64,000 nucleotides of DNA from Mycobacteriaceae bacterium (lineage in GTDB: Bacteria > Actinomycetota > Actinomycetes > Mycobacteriales > Mycobacteriaceae). The DNA lies in assembly GCA_019749805.1 (NCBI GenBank), contig JAIEPH010000045.1:1-64000 (forward strand), in the 5' to 3' direction. Below, one piece after another: positions 42,303 through 51,572 of the stretch. Below the pieces are notes generated by a model that saw nothing but the letters and a program-made list of their open reading frames with translations, searched no databases and was not told the DNA's origin. Each line of letters begins with the position of its first letter. Position 1 is the stretch's first letter. Made by a program: the position numbers and the translations under genes.

Positions 42303-42598
42303 GGCATGTTGTCCTTTCGGCTTGGTGTGCTCGGTCTCCTGATGTTCGATGTCGCTGTGCCACCAGCGAGACGACGTTCAGGCTCCTCGGCCGTGTCCTC
42401 GGCGCCGAGCGCCTCGTCGATCTTGTCGGCGATAAGCTCCGTGTAGCTAAGGGTGTAGCGCATTGCGTCGCCAACGTTGCACCCCTCGGGCGAGCAGCCC
42501 AATAGGACAACGTCTGCTTCGGCCCACCGAAAGGTCCAATTCCGACTGACGAAGGTCCCTGAACTTGTCGGTCTGCCGCCAACCAGCGGATCGGGCAC
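42299..42598 (-). CDS. Possible small protein coupled to the YncE-like gene
   Basis: A GTG-started 99-residue frame whose stop overlaps the YncE-like ATG (ATGA). The middle (EADVVLLGCSPEGCNVGDAM, RYTLSYTELIADKIDEALGA) has protein-like composition with a C-x4-C pair; the ends look random. It may be real and coupled, or a chance frame. The true start may be internal. Confidence 0.4.
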   Translation of the reverse strand: MPDPLVGGRPTSSGTFVSRNWTFRWAEADVVLLGCSPEGCNVGDAMRYTLSYTELIADKIDEALGAEDTAEEPERRLAGGTATSNIRRPSTPSRKDNMP

Positions 42599-42621
42599 CT
42601 ACGCTCATGCGCACCTGCCCA

Positions 42622-42640
42622 GTACTGTTGGCGCTAGTAG
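42622..42640. promoter_or_regulatory. BlaI/CopY-like operator upstream of the HAD-GH65 gene
   Basis: GTACTG (42622-42627), 7-bp spacer, TAGTAG (42635-42640). Right half canonical, first base of the left half differs. It lies about 210 bp before the ATG at 42849. A weak DosR-like sequence (AGGACCGATAACGAC, 42,660 region) follows but is too poor to call. Confidence 0.5.
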
Positions 42641-42848
42641 ATGGCGCACGCCACGATCAAGGACCGATAACGACGATGGCTGTCTTTCGCGAGGACCGGC
42701 CTCAACCGGCTGCCGAGATCCTCCTCCCGCCGCGTGCGGCAGGACCCCGGTTGGGCCCTATGTCGGTGCACGTTTGGCTCGGGGACAGCCGGTTCACCGC
42801 GACCCGCTTCGACGGGGCCGGGTGCTGCAGTTCCGGTCGGTGTTGCTG

Positions 42849-45800
42849 ATGCACCTCGACCACCTGCCGGTGCCTGCCGGGCGTACCCGCAACGGCTACG
42901 GTGCGGCGATCTTCGACATGGACGGGGTGATCACCGACACCGCAAGCGTGCATGCCGCGGCGTGGAAGATGCTGTTCGACAAGGTCCTTCCTGCCATCGG
43001 GAGTGACCGCCAGCCGCCCTTCGACGCGGATCGCGACTACCGCACCTACGTCGACGGGCGCACCCGCGAAGGCGGTGTTAGCGCATTGCTGGCCTCGCGC
43101 GGTCTCGAGGTGCCGGTCGGAAGCGCCGATGATGGCCCGGCGCAACTGACCGTGTACGGACTCGGCGCACGCAAACAGCGGATCTTCGAGGACCTGCTTG
43201 CCCAGGCAGGGGTGTCGGTGTTTCCCGACGCGAGAAAACTGCTCGTCGAACTGCAGGCACGCAATGTGCCCGCGGCGCTGGTGACCTCCAGCCGCAACAG
43301 TCAGGCGGTTCTTGACGCGGGCGGGGTGACGCATTTCTTCTCGGTGCGTGTCGATGGCATCGACGCGATGCGGCTGTCGCTGTCCGGCAAACCCGACCCC
43401 GCGATGTTCATCGAGGCCGCACACCGGCTATCCGTGCCGCCGTGCGATGCGATCGTGTTCGAAGACTCCACCGCCGGTGTCAGCGCCGCCGCAGAGGGAG
43501 GTTTTGGTCTGGTGGTGGGGGTCGACCGCATCGGAGCCGGATCAGCGCTGGCCGACGCGGGCGCGGACGTGGTGGTAACCGACCTCACCCAGATACCGCC
43601 GACTCCGACGGGCCGCGGCCACGCAAACCGGGCATGGTGCGGCGGTGCGACGGTCCCCACCCAGGCCGGGTGGCAGCTGGTCTACGACCACTTCGACCCA
43701 GCACAGGAAGGGACCCGGGAGGCTCTGTGCACGCTCGGCAACGGCTATTGGGCCACCCGCGGCGCCGTCGCCGGCAGCACCGCCGACAACGTCCATTACC
43801 CGGGTACTTACCTCGCGGGGGTCTACAACCGGCTCACCACCGATCTGAACGGAGCCACCGTCGAGACCGAACACCTGGTCAACGCCCCGGACTGGACGCA
43901 TCTAACGGTACGGTTCGCCGGCGGGGCGCCGTTGCGTCCAGGATCGCCGGACATGGTGAGCCACGAGCAGACACTCGACATCCGCGCCGGCGTCCTGACG
44001 CGTACCAACCGCTACCGCGACACGGCCGGCCGCACCGTGCGAATCACGTCACGACAGATACAGTCGCTGACCCATCCACACCTGGCCGCCCTCGAAGTGC
44101 TGCTCGAATCCGAAAACTGGTCCGGGGACATGATTGTCGAGTCGGGGATCAACGCCGACGTCGCCAACCGGAATGTGCCCGCCGACCACGAGCTGGCCCA
44201 CCGCCATCTCATCCCCACAGCCGCAACAGAAGTCGACCGCGAAACGGTGCTCGTCGACGTTGCGACAAGCCAGTCTCACATCAGCATCGCCACCGTCGCG
44301 CGCACCCGTGTCCGCGGCGTTGACGCAGTGATCAACCGCGAGCCTGTGCTGGCGCCCGCCTACGCCGGACACACCTTGACTGTGCACCTCGAGCCGGGCT
44401 CACACGTGGCGATAGAGAAAGTCGCGGCGGTGGCCACCTCTCGGGACCGGGCCATCTCGACCGCCGCCGCGGACGCATGCAACCGCGTCGGCCGGGCGCC
44501 CGGATTCGACGAACTGTTCGAGGACCACGAGCAGGCGTGGGAGCAGATGTGGCAGCGATTCGGGATCGATCTGGCCGCGGGCCCGCAGCAGTCGCTGGCA
44601 TTGAATCTGCACATTTTCCATGTGCTGCAAACCATTTCGGCCGCGAGCCCAGACCTCGATGCCGGCCTGCCCGCCCGAGGCCTGCACGGCGAGGGCTACC
44701 GCGGCCACATCTTCTGGGACGAACTGTTCGTCTATCCGATGCTGACCCTGCGCCAACCCGAACTGACCCGGTCCTTGTTGATGTACCGCTATCGCCGCCT
44801 GGACGCCGCCCGCGCCGCTGCCCGCGCCGCAGACCTGGCCGGTGCGTTGTTCCCGTGGCAGTCCGGCAGCGAGGGCCGCGAAGAAACACCCACACAACTG
44901 CTTAATGTCCGCAACGGACAATGGGTACCGGACAACTCGCACCGTCAGCGCCACGTCGGGCTGGCCGTCGCCTACAGCGTGTGGCAGTACCACCAGGCCA
45001 CCGGCGACATCGGATTTCTCACCGACTACGGGGCGGAGATCCTGGTCGAAGTGGCGCGGCTGTTCGCCAGCTTGGCGGCACACGACCCGGCCGATGACCG
45101 CTTCGACATCGTCGGGGTGATGGGACCCGACGAATATCACGACGGCTACCCCGACACACCCGGGCAGGGACTGCGCAACAACGCCTACACCAATGTCCTG
45201 GCCGCCTGGGTGCTGGCCCGCGCGCAGGAGACGGTGGCGCTGTTGGCACATCGTGACTGTGAGCAACTCTGGCGTCGACTCCACCTCCAGCCCGAGGAGC
45301 CGGCCCATTGGCGCCGAGTCAGCAGCAGGTTGCGTGTCCCCTTCCACGACGGCGTCATTAGCCAGTTCGAAGGCTACGGTGAGCTGGCCGAATTCGATTG
45401 GGATCGCTACCGCAGCCGCTACGGCAACATCGGACGTTTGGATCTGATCTTGCACGCCGAGGGCGACACCACCAACCGCTACAAGCTCTCCAAGCAGGCC
45501 GATGTGCTGATGTTGTTCTACCTGTTTTCGGCCGAGGAACTGCGCGCCGTGTTCGCCGAGCTCGGCTACGAGCTGCCGCCGGAGCTGATTGTTCGCACGG
45601 TTCGCTACTACCTGGCCCGCACCAGCCACGGGTCGACGTTGAGCAGGTTGGCCCACGGGTGGGTGTTGGCGCGCACCGACCGGCGACGATCGTGGTCGCT
45701 GTTCACCGAGGCGCTGCAGGCCGATCTGGCCGACACCCAAGGAGGCGCCACACGCGAAGGCGTCCACATCGGTGCCATGGCTGGCACCGCCGACATGGTG

Positions 45801-46085
45801 ATCCGCTGCTATGGCGGCGTGGAGACCCGAGGCGATGTGCTGTGGCTACACCCGGTGTTGCCCGCAGAGCTCACCGAGGCGTCGTTTCGGCTACGCTACC
45901 GCGGTCAGCCGATCAGCGTCGATCTGACCCAGCAGCGGGCACGACTACATCTGCCGCCGTGTTCGGCAGCCCCGGTCCAACTCTGCGTCGAGGGCATCGA
46001 AAAAACACTGAACGCGGGAGAACTCTGGGAAGTGCCGTTATCGTCTGCGGCGCCGGAGCCCTCCCCCACTGAGCTGAAGTTGTAA
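42849..46085 (+). CDS. HAD (beta-phosphoglucomutase-like) and GH65 sugar phosphorylase fusion
   Basis: 1078 residues from the ATG at 42849; the frame is open to 42477, but that part is not protein-like. Residues about 15-245 are a HAD phosphatase/beta-PGM (FDMDGVITDT with D23 and D25, VTSSRN, GKPDPAMF, FEDSTAGVSAA). From about 275 a GH65 domain follows: GPDEYHDGYPDTPG contains the catalytic Glu, TSHGSTLS the phosphate-binding loop and KQADVLMLFYLF the barrel. GH65 enzymes phosphorolyse alpha-glucosides such as trehalose or maltose to beta-glucose-1-phosphate, and a fused beta-PGM would convert that to glucose-6-phosphate. M. tuberculosis has both separate and fused relatives (OtsB1 region). 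Confidence 0.9.
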   Translation: MHLDHLPVPAGRTRNGYGAAIFDMDGVITDTASVHAAAWKMLFDKVLPAIGSDRQPPFDADRDYRTYVDGRTREGGVSALLASRGLEVPVGSADDGPAQLTVYGLGARKQRIFEDLLAQAGVSVFPDARKLLVELQARNVPAALVTSSRNSQAVLDAGGVTHFFSVRVDGIDAMRLSLSGKPDPAMFIEAAHRLSVPPCDAIVFEDSTAGVSAAAEGGFGLVVGVDRIGAGSALADAGADVVVTDLTQIPPTPTGRGHANRAWCGGATVPTQAGWQLVYDHFDPAQEGTREALCTLGNGYWATRGAVAGSTADNVHYPGTYLAGVYNRLTTDLNGATVETEHLVNAPDWTHLTVRFAGGAPLRPGSPDMVSHEQTLDIRAGVLTRTNRYRDTAGRTVRITSRQIQSLTHPHLAALEVLLESENWSGDMIVESGINADVANRNVPADHELAHRHLIPTAATEVDRETVLVDVATSQSHISIATVARTRVRGVDAVINREPVLAPAYAGHTLTVHLEPGSHVAIEKVAAVATSRDRAISTAAADACNRVGRAPGFDELFEDHEQAWEQMWQRFGIDLAAGPQQSLALNLHIFHVLQTISAASPDLDAGLPARGLHGEGYRGHIFWDELFVYPMLTLRQPELTRSLLMYRYRRLDAARAAARAADLAGALFPWQSGSEGREETPTQLLNVRNGQWVPDNSHRQRHVGLAVAYSVWQYHQATGDIGFLTDYGAEILVEVARLFASLAAHDPADDRFDIVGVMGPDEYHDGYPDTPGQGLRNNAYTNVLAAWVLARAQETVALLAHRDCEQLWRRLHLQPEEPAHWRRVSSRLRVPFHDGVISQFEGYGELAEFDWDRYRSRYGNIGRLDLILHAEGDTTNRYKLSKQADVLMLFYLFSAEELRAVFAELGYELPPELIVRTVRYYLARTSHGSTLSRLAHGWVLARTDRRRSWSLFTEALQADLADTQGGATREGVHIGAMAGTADMVIRCYGGVETRGDVLWLHPVLPAELTEASFRLRYRGQPISVDLTQQRARLHLPPCSAAPVQLCVEGIEKTLNAGELWEVPLSSAAPEPSPTELKL

Positions 46086-46088
46086 GCC

Positions 46089-47729
46089 ATGGCCCACGGT
46101 GAGCGGTACCGGCAGATCGCGGAAACCCTGGCGCGCCATGGTTTTGGATTCTTCATCGGCGTGGCGGGTCTGCAACGTTGGGTGCCGCTGCACCACGGAC
46201 TGCTGGGTCATGAACGCCGCGAACAGCCCTATTCCAACCCCGACCACCTGAGGCTGGCTCTTGAGCAGCTCGGCCCCAGCTTCGTCAAGCTGGGCCAAAT
46301 CCTGTCCACCCGCCCGGATCTGCTGCCCGAGCCCTACCGACAGGAATTGGCCAAGCTGCAGGACTCGGCCCCACCAGTTCCCGCTCCGGTGATCACCGAG
46401 CTCGTCGAACGTGAGCTTGCAGGTCCCCCGTCGCAGATCTTCGCGACCTTCGACCTGGAACCGTTGGCCAGCGCCTCACTGGGGCAGGCGCACGCCGCCA
46501 CCCTGCACGACGGGACCGAAGTCGTGGTCAAGGTGCGCCGCCCGCATGCAGTCGAACAGGTCGAGCAGGATTTGGAGGTTCTACGCAATCTCGCGGCACG
46601 CGCGAGTCGGCGCTGGGAGGCGGCCGCCGACTACGACCTGGTGGGCATCGCCGAAGAGTTCGCCGATACCTTGCGGGCCGAACTCGACTACCTGCACGAA
46701 GCCCGCAACGCCGAGCGATTCGCCGCCAACTTCGCCGCCAGCCCCACGATCCGGATCCCCCGAATCTATTGGGACACCACCACCTCGCGCGTGTTGACCA
46801 TCGAGCGCATCAGGGGAATCAAGATCAATGACGTGCACGCGCTCGACGCCGCCGGTATAGACCGGCGAGTCTTGGCGGACAACGCGGCTCGGGCGGTCGC
46901 GAAAATGATCTTCGAGGACGGGTTCTTCCACGCCGATCCCCACCCGGGCAATCTCTTCGTCGAACCTGACGGCCGCATTGGCCTGATTGATTTCGGCATG
47001 GCGGGTGAGATCGATGAACGCCTGCGCGAGCAACTCGCCGCGCTGCTTATCGCGCTGGCCGGGCAGAATCCTCGCCGCGTGGCTTCGGCTGTCGCCGAAC
47101 TGAGTTCAACCAAGGGCACGATCAACGTGTCCGCACTTACCGCGGACCTGGCGCCCATCCTGCAGCGCTACACCGGACGAGCGCTGGGGAACATCCCGAT
47201 CGCAGCGTTGATCCACGATGTACTCGCGGTGGTCCGCCAGCACCACCTGAAACTGCAGCGCGAACTGGCGTTGCAGTTGAAGATGCTTGTCATGGCCGAA
47301 GGCCTAGGGGCAGAACTCGATCCGGCATTTCAGCTGGCCGCGATCATCGGTCCCTACGCCCGTCGCCTTGTCGCCGGCCGGTATTCGCTGGACGCATTGG
47401 CCCGCCGATTCGGCCAAGCCGGCGTCGACGTGCTCGACTTTACCGCGGAACTACCGGACCAGTTGCGCCGGTTGCGAGACGTGCTTGATGCCGGTGGACC
47501 CGAAGTTCACCTTCGTGCAGCCGAGTTGGAGCCATTCGTCGGCAGGCTCGAGGCGACCGGTCACCGGTTAGGTGCGGCGCTGATAATCGCCGCTCTGGTG
47601 CGTTCTATCGGGGACGTCATGGTCGCCGATCCGCGCCACCGACGGTCCCGGGCCGTCTCTGTCGTGGGTGCCGGCCTGGGATCGGTGGGCGCCTACCTCG
47701 CGTTGACGTCGCGCCCACGCCGAAGGTAG
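46089..47729 (+). CDS. ABC1/UbiB-family atypical kinase
   Basis: 546 residues. Family motifs: KxGQ in FVKLGQILSTRPDLLP, ASASLGQAHAA (the Ala-rich nucleotide loop), VVVKVRRP, HADPHPGNLFV (catalytic) and LIDFGMAGEI (metal). Two weak hydrophobic segments near the C-terminus could anchor it. ABC1 kinases act in quinone and lipid metabolism or stress. It follows the fusion gene by 3 bp and is probably in its operon. Confidence 0.93.
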   Translation: MAHGERYRQIAETLARHGFGFFIGVAGLQRWVPLHHGLLGHERREQPYSNPDHLRLALEQLGPSFVKLGQILSTRPDLLPEPYRQELAKLQDSAPPVPAPVITELVERELAGPPSQIFATFDLEPLASASLGQAHAATLHDGTEVVVKVRRPHAVEQVEQDLEVLRNLAARASRRWEAAADYDLVGIAEEFADTLRAELDYLHEARNAERFAANFAASPTIRIPRIYWDTTTSRVLTIERIRGIKINDVHALDAAGIDRRVLADNAARAVAKMIFEDGFFHADPHPGNLFVEPDGRIGLIDFGMAGEIDERLREQLAALLIALAGQNPRRVASAVAELSSTKGTINVSALTADLAPILQRYTGRALGNIPIAALIHDVLAVVRQHHLKLQRELALQLKMLVMAEGLGAELDPAFQLAAIIGPYARRLVAGRYSLDALARRFGQAGVDVLDFTAELPDQLRRLRDVLDAGGPEVHLRAAELEPFVGRLEATGHRLGAALIIAALVRSIGDVMVADPRHRRSRAVSVVGAGLGSVGAYLALTSRPRRR

Positions 47730-47853
47730 GGCTCGTGGCTGGCCGCGCATGCGGGAAGACCAAAAGTGTTGTGCCTTCGAGGAAAAAGATGTACTGACCG
47801 GTCCGCGTGCCGGCCCGATGGCCGTTCACGCCTGCGCGCTGTGCGAATCGAGT

Positions 47854-49932
47854 TCATGTCGTTGCAGGATCCGTGGCGGATTTATCTGGTGTTGTGTCCG
47901 CCCCGAGCAAGCCGCTCAGTATGTCGATCACCGTAGCGGTCAGCGCACCGAGGCGGTTCAGGTCTGGCTCCGTGCCGCTATTCGAATGCTGTTGTTGCTG
48001 GGCCGGATTGGCGTCGCTTAATCGAGTACCGAATGCGCACACGTCCAGCTCGCGAATCGAGGCGACTTCAGCGAGGTTGACTGGCCCGCTGTATTCCGGG
48101 CGGGCACACCAGGTGAGTACCGGGGTCACCAAGAACTTCGATTCCGGGTCGGTCATCGCGGGCAGGGCGCCGAGGAGGTGCACGCTGTGCGGGTTGAGCC
48201 CGATCTCCTCGGCCGCCTCGCGCAGGGCGGTGTCGATCGGGCCGGTGTCGCCCGAATCTTGGCCGCCGCCGGGAAATGTCAGTCGACCCGGGTAGTCGCG
48301 CAGATCCGTGGCGCGTTCGGTGAGAAGCACCCGTGGCCCCGCCGGTCCACTGGTGAGCACTACCAATACTGCCGCTGGCCGCAGCGTGACGACCTGCTGG
48401 GGTTCTTGGGTGAGCTGCGGGTAGCGCCGGGCCATTGCCGCGGCCAATGACTGCGCCCATTGCGGAAGCACCGCCGGTGACGGTGAACCCGAATGCGGTG
48501 CCCGGTCAGGCCCGGCCTGGACCTCTGTGCTGGTCCAGCCGATCAGTGCTGACCGCACGTGCATGGTTGTGAAACCGGCCGCGGCGTCCGCGGACGCGAC
48601 CAGGCGGGTCTGCTGTCCCAGACCGGGGTGCCCGAACAGCGCGCGCGCCGGACGGTGCACGGCGTGGTTGTCGGGATCGGCCCAGTCCGCAGGGTTGTTG
48701 GCCACCGCGACCAGCGCCTGAGAAGAACCGACGAGATGGGCGATCTGGCCGGTGAATGGGGTCAGGCGTTCGCTCATCGCGGGAACCAGCACGAGGTTGG
48801 CACCGGCCTCCGTTAAGGCGTGCACTGCCTGCGGGTTGAGAAGGTCGCGGCAGATGGCCATCACAATATGCCAGCCCGCGGCGGTGACGTACACCCGTAA
48901 CTCCGGCCAACCCTGCGGTTGGATGTCTTCGACGATCGGATGCTGTGCGGGAGAGTGTTTTTCGTGGATCAGCGGGTCTGGATGCCCACGCACCCAGGCG
49001 ATCGCGGTGTTGCGCCGCCTGCGCGGTGAACCATCGCTGTGATGGTAGCTGCCGGCGACCAGTAGGCGGGGTCCGTCCGGACGGCGCACCCACGCCTGCA
49101 GTCGTCGCGACAGCGACTCGGTGACACACAACTCTGGTAGGACCACGATCGAGGCGCCGGCGTCGGCGGCGGCACCGATGAGCTCATCGAGGATGCGGTG
49201 TTGTTGGCGGACATTAGTTGGCCGGATGGGGAATGCGGGCTGCGCGGGATCCGCGGGCAGCGTGAACTCCGTTAAGGCCGTGTTCGGGTGGCACGTGGCG
49301 ATGATGGTATCGATGGTGACCAGATCCGCCAATGCGTCAAACAGGCTGTAGTCGAACACGATTCGAAATTGGGTGGCCCACCCGCCGGCCAGCCGAACTC
49401 GGCGGGTTTCGTCGAGGCGGTTGGCCAACAGCCACGGCGGCGCGGTGGGCCGCATGTCCATCACGGCACGAATGTCGGGCACTCCCAAGGGGATCGGGTC
49501 ACCAACTGCCGGCTGATACGGACTGCGCCGTCGGAACGAGTCGGCAAGAAAATCCCCGTAGTGTTCGTCCACGAACCGCGCCAGAGCGTGGGCGATCATC
49601 ACCGGCGCGACGCCGTCGACAGGAATCAGGGCCTGCGCCAGCGCACTACGCGTGGGCGTGTCGAGGGTTGACTCGGCTGGGTGGGACACGGCGATCGCCT
49701 CAATCGGACGAAGAATTGTGGCGAGCATCGCCCGCATCCGCGGATCGGTGGCTTGCGCCCATAACACCTGGTGTTCGTCACGGCACAGATGCAGCAGGTG
49801 CGTCAGTGTGACCAAGGGGTCTGTCTGTTCGAGGACCCTTTCCCGCAGAGTTTCCAGCCGTTCGGCAGGCGACTGTAGCCGAGCCACGCACGGCGAGCAC
49901 GGCCCCACGTTCGGATCAAATCCGGTGGGCAT
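47854..49932 (-). CDS. Carbon-nitrogen hydrolase (nitrilase) and CoA-type Nudix fusion
   Basis: 692 residues. N-terminal about 200 residues are helical with a C-x2-C near the start (GPCSPC). A nitrilase domain (about 235-460) has the catalytic triad E267 (VVLPELCV), K325 (IHEKHSP) and C361 (MAICRDL). A Nudix domain (about 515-645) has the CoA-diphosphatase motif VLLTERATDLRDYPGRLTFP and the Nudix box G556 to G578 (DTALREAAEEIG). One might cleave an amide and the other a CoA/NAD-type pyrophosphate. The fusion is unusual. The ATG at 49932 is chosen; the RBS is weak. Confidence 0.85.
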   Translation of the reverse strand: MPTGFDPNVGPCSPCVARLQSPAERLETLRERVLEQTDPLVTLTHLLHLCRDEHQVLWAQATDPRMRAMLATILRPIEAIAVSHPAESTLDTPTRSALAQALIPVDGVAPVMIAHALARFVDEHYGDFLADSFRRRSPYQPAVGDPIPLGVPDIRAVMDMRPTAPPWLLANRLDETRRVRLAGGWATQFRIVFDYSLFDALADLVTIDTIIATCHPNTALTEFTLPADPAQPAFPIRPTNVRQQHRILDELIGAAADAGASIVVLPELCVTESLSRRLQAWVRRPDGPRLLVAGSYHHSDGSPRRRRNTAIAWVRGHPDPLIHEKHSPAQHPIVEDIQPQGWPELRVYVTAAGWHIVMAICRDLLNPQAVHALTEAGANLVLVPAMSERLTPFTGQIAHLVGSSQALVAVANNPADWADPDNHAVHRPARALFGHPGLGQQTRLVASADAAAGFTTMHVRSALIGWTSTEVQAGPDRAPHSGSPSPAVLPQWAQSLAAAMARRYPQLTQEPQQVVTLRPAAVLVVLTSGPAGPRVLLTERATDLRDYPGRLTFPGGGQDSGDTGPIDTALREAAEEIGLNPHSVHLLGALPAMTDPESKFLVTPVLTWCARPEYSGPVNLAEVASIRELDVCAFGTRLSDANPAQQQQHSNSGTEPDLNRLGALTATVIDILSGLLGADTTPDKSATDPATT

Positions 49933-50298
49933 GTCGTCACCAACGATCTTGACGGGATTGATCGCTGGATCGCGTGTGCCGCATGCGTGTGCTCACCCGG
50001 GCCAGGTCCAATCCGCGACTTCGGGGATCAATGTGACGGTGTCCACCGATCCAATGCGTCATCGAGCGGAGTGGAGTCCAGCACCCGCTTGCGGCCCAGC
50101 AGACCCGCCGGCCTGGCCGCCTCCACAGTGACCTCGAGGATCCGGTTCGGCCACCTCGAGCGGGCCGGCCCGGCGCGCATGTCTATGAACACCGTGTGCT
50201 CCCTCTCGAGGTCCTGACTGTCGAGCACAAACAGAATCTGCGTCGCCCGCGATGCTCTTCTGGGGTGCCTCGCTGCTCAGACCACTATCGCGCAGCGC
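49933..50298. other. 366-bp region, possible gene remnant
   Basis: On the minus strand a frame of 66 codons (50028-50228; begins VLDSQDLEREHTVFIDMRAG) reads more like protein than the shadows do, and the frame stays open further upstream (RATQILF). No family is recognised and there is no ribosome-binding site. It may be a remnant. Confidence 0.3.
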
Positions 50299-50787
50299 TT
50301 ACTGCCCGGGCGACATACCGCCAGGCGCCATTTCCCCGGGCGCCATAGCTCCAGGCGACATAGCTCCAGGCGCCATGCCCCCGGGCGCCATACCCCCGGG
50401 CATCATGCCTTGGTGCATGGGCAGGCCGCACCTGGCGCTCAGATCCCTGACCGGTTGGTGGATGTTCTGGAACGTGGCCGCCACGTCTGGGTGGGTGTCG
50501 GTGTAGGCCTTGATCGCGGCCCGCCGCTCCTCGGGTGTGCCCTGGCTCCTGGCATCAATGAACACCTGCTGGACGTCTGGACGGGAGTCCAGATAGTCGG
50601 CCATCTGGGTCATCGCGGCGGCGTGTGCCCGCATCACCGCTGCCGGAGAACACGGATCCGGCGGTGGCTGCGCCGCCGCCGCACCCGCTGCTGCGAATGC
50701 CACGATTCCCGCCGCCACGCCAGCTGCTGCCGCGCGAACCACACGCCGTGGAACCCGCCCGCCATGCATGTGCTTATTCACTGTCAT
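50299..50787 (-). CDS. Haemophore-like secreted protein with Met-rich PGGMA repeat tail
   Basis: 162 residues. Signal peptide (VRAAAAGVAAGIVAFAAAGAAAA) followed by a mycobacterial haemophore (MHB) domain with the conserved Cys pair (DPCSPAAVMRAHAAAM; LSARCGLPMHQ) and the DYLDSRPDVQQVF/THPDVAATFQNI core. The last about 40 residues are a tail of seven or so PG(G/A/E)M(A/S) repeats. Haem-binding helices are known for the family; the Met tail is extra and could bind Cu(I). Starts at GTG 50790, ATG 50787 or GTG 50781 are all possible; AAGGAG sits at 50,793-50,798. Confidence 0.82.
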   Translation of the reverse strand: MTVNKHMHGGRVPRRVVRAAAAGVAAGIVAFAAAGAAAAQPPPDPCSPAAVMRAHAAAMTQMADYLDSRPDVQQVFIDARSQGTPEERRAAIKAYTDTHPDVAATFQNIHQPVRDLSARCGLPMHQGMMPGGMAPGGMAPGAMSPGAMAPGEMAPGGMSPGQ

Positions 50788-51572
50788 CACTCCTTCCGAA
50801 CGGCTGCTTCTGATGACCGCCCATGATTACCGCTGAACGCATCGCCTGAAGTCCGCGTTGACCCGGCGTCGGGCGCCGACACCCTCGTGGTGTCGGTTGC
50901 CCACGTAGGCGCTTCCCCTGAGGTCTAAGCCGGGGCCCAGCCGACACGGCTTCGCTCCGGGAAGATGCCCGGCGCGCAGTCTTGCGATAGTGCCGCCGCC
51001 CACGCAAACCGTCCACTGCAGCAGCGCCACGGGTGTTCGGAGGCTTATTTGATCGACGCTCAGGAATATCTCCCATCGGGCCCCTCTATGTCGGCGCCAA
51101 ACCCCAACACTCCCTGCAGCCGTATGTCAGGGAACATCTGGACTCACGTCCACCATGCACGATCGTGATGCCGCTTTCGTAACCTATCTGGGATCTACGC
51201 AGTTGGTCCATACTTCGCGAAAGTCGACCGCGGCGAGCCGTGCCGATCACCGCGGTCGCCCACGATGATGGAGGACCTCCCTGCGGCGCAGGCCCGTGCT
51301 TACAATGGCTGGTTGCAGACGTGCTGGGGCGCTCGTGGCTGCCGGTGACCGGGGAACCGGGTCTGGCACCGGTGGCCGACGAAGTCACCACGAAACTTTC
51401 AGGCCGCCATCGATTGGCTCGCCGAATCGCACGTCATGAGGTCGGTCGCCCTCACGTCGCAGGAACCGGTCTGCAGCCAGCCAGGTCAGTCCTGCCAAGG
51501 GCGGGGCCCGGATTGGTCGGAATCGCCTGGTGAGCGCGGTGCCGAAGAACACGCCCGGTTCAACACGCCGGT
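50788..51572. other. 785-bp region without a supported gene
   Basis: Several frames are open but Arg/Ser/Pro-rich, without start signals. Nothing recognisable (no tRNA, IS end or operator of the kinds found elsewhere) was seen. A promoter for the haemophore gene must lie in its left part. Confidence 0.4.

Noticed and set aside
42660..42680. DosR-like sequence upstream of the HAD-GH65 gene
   Set aside because: Only part of the core matches (GGAC but not the GTCCC half); too weak to report as a site.
42477..42848. In-frame N-terminal extension of the HAD-GH65 protein
   Set aside because: Its product is Arg/Ser/Pro-rich and unlike any HAD N-terminus, and it would run over the BlaI-like operator. 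The ATG at 42849 gives a normal domain start.
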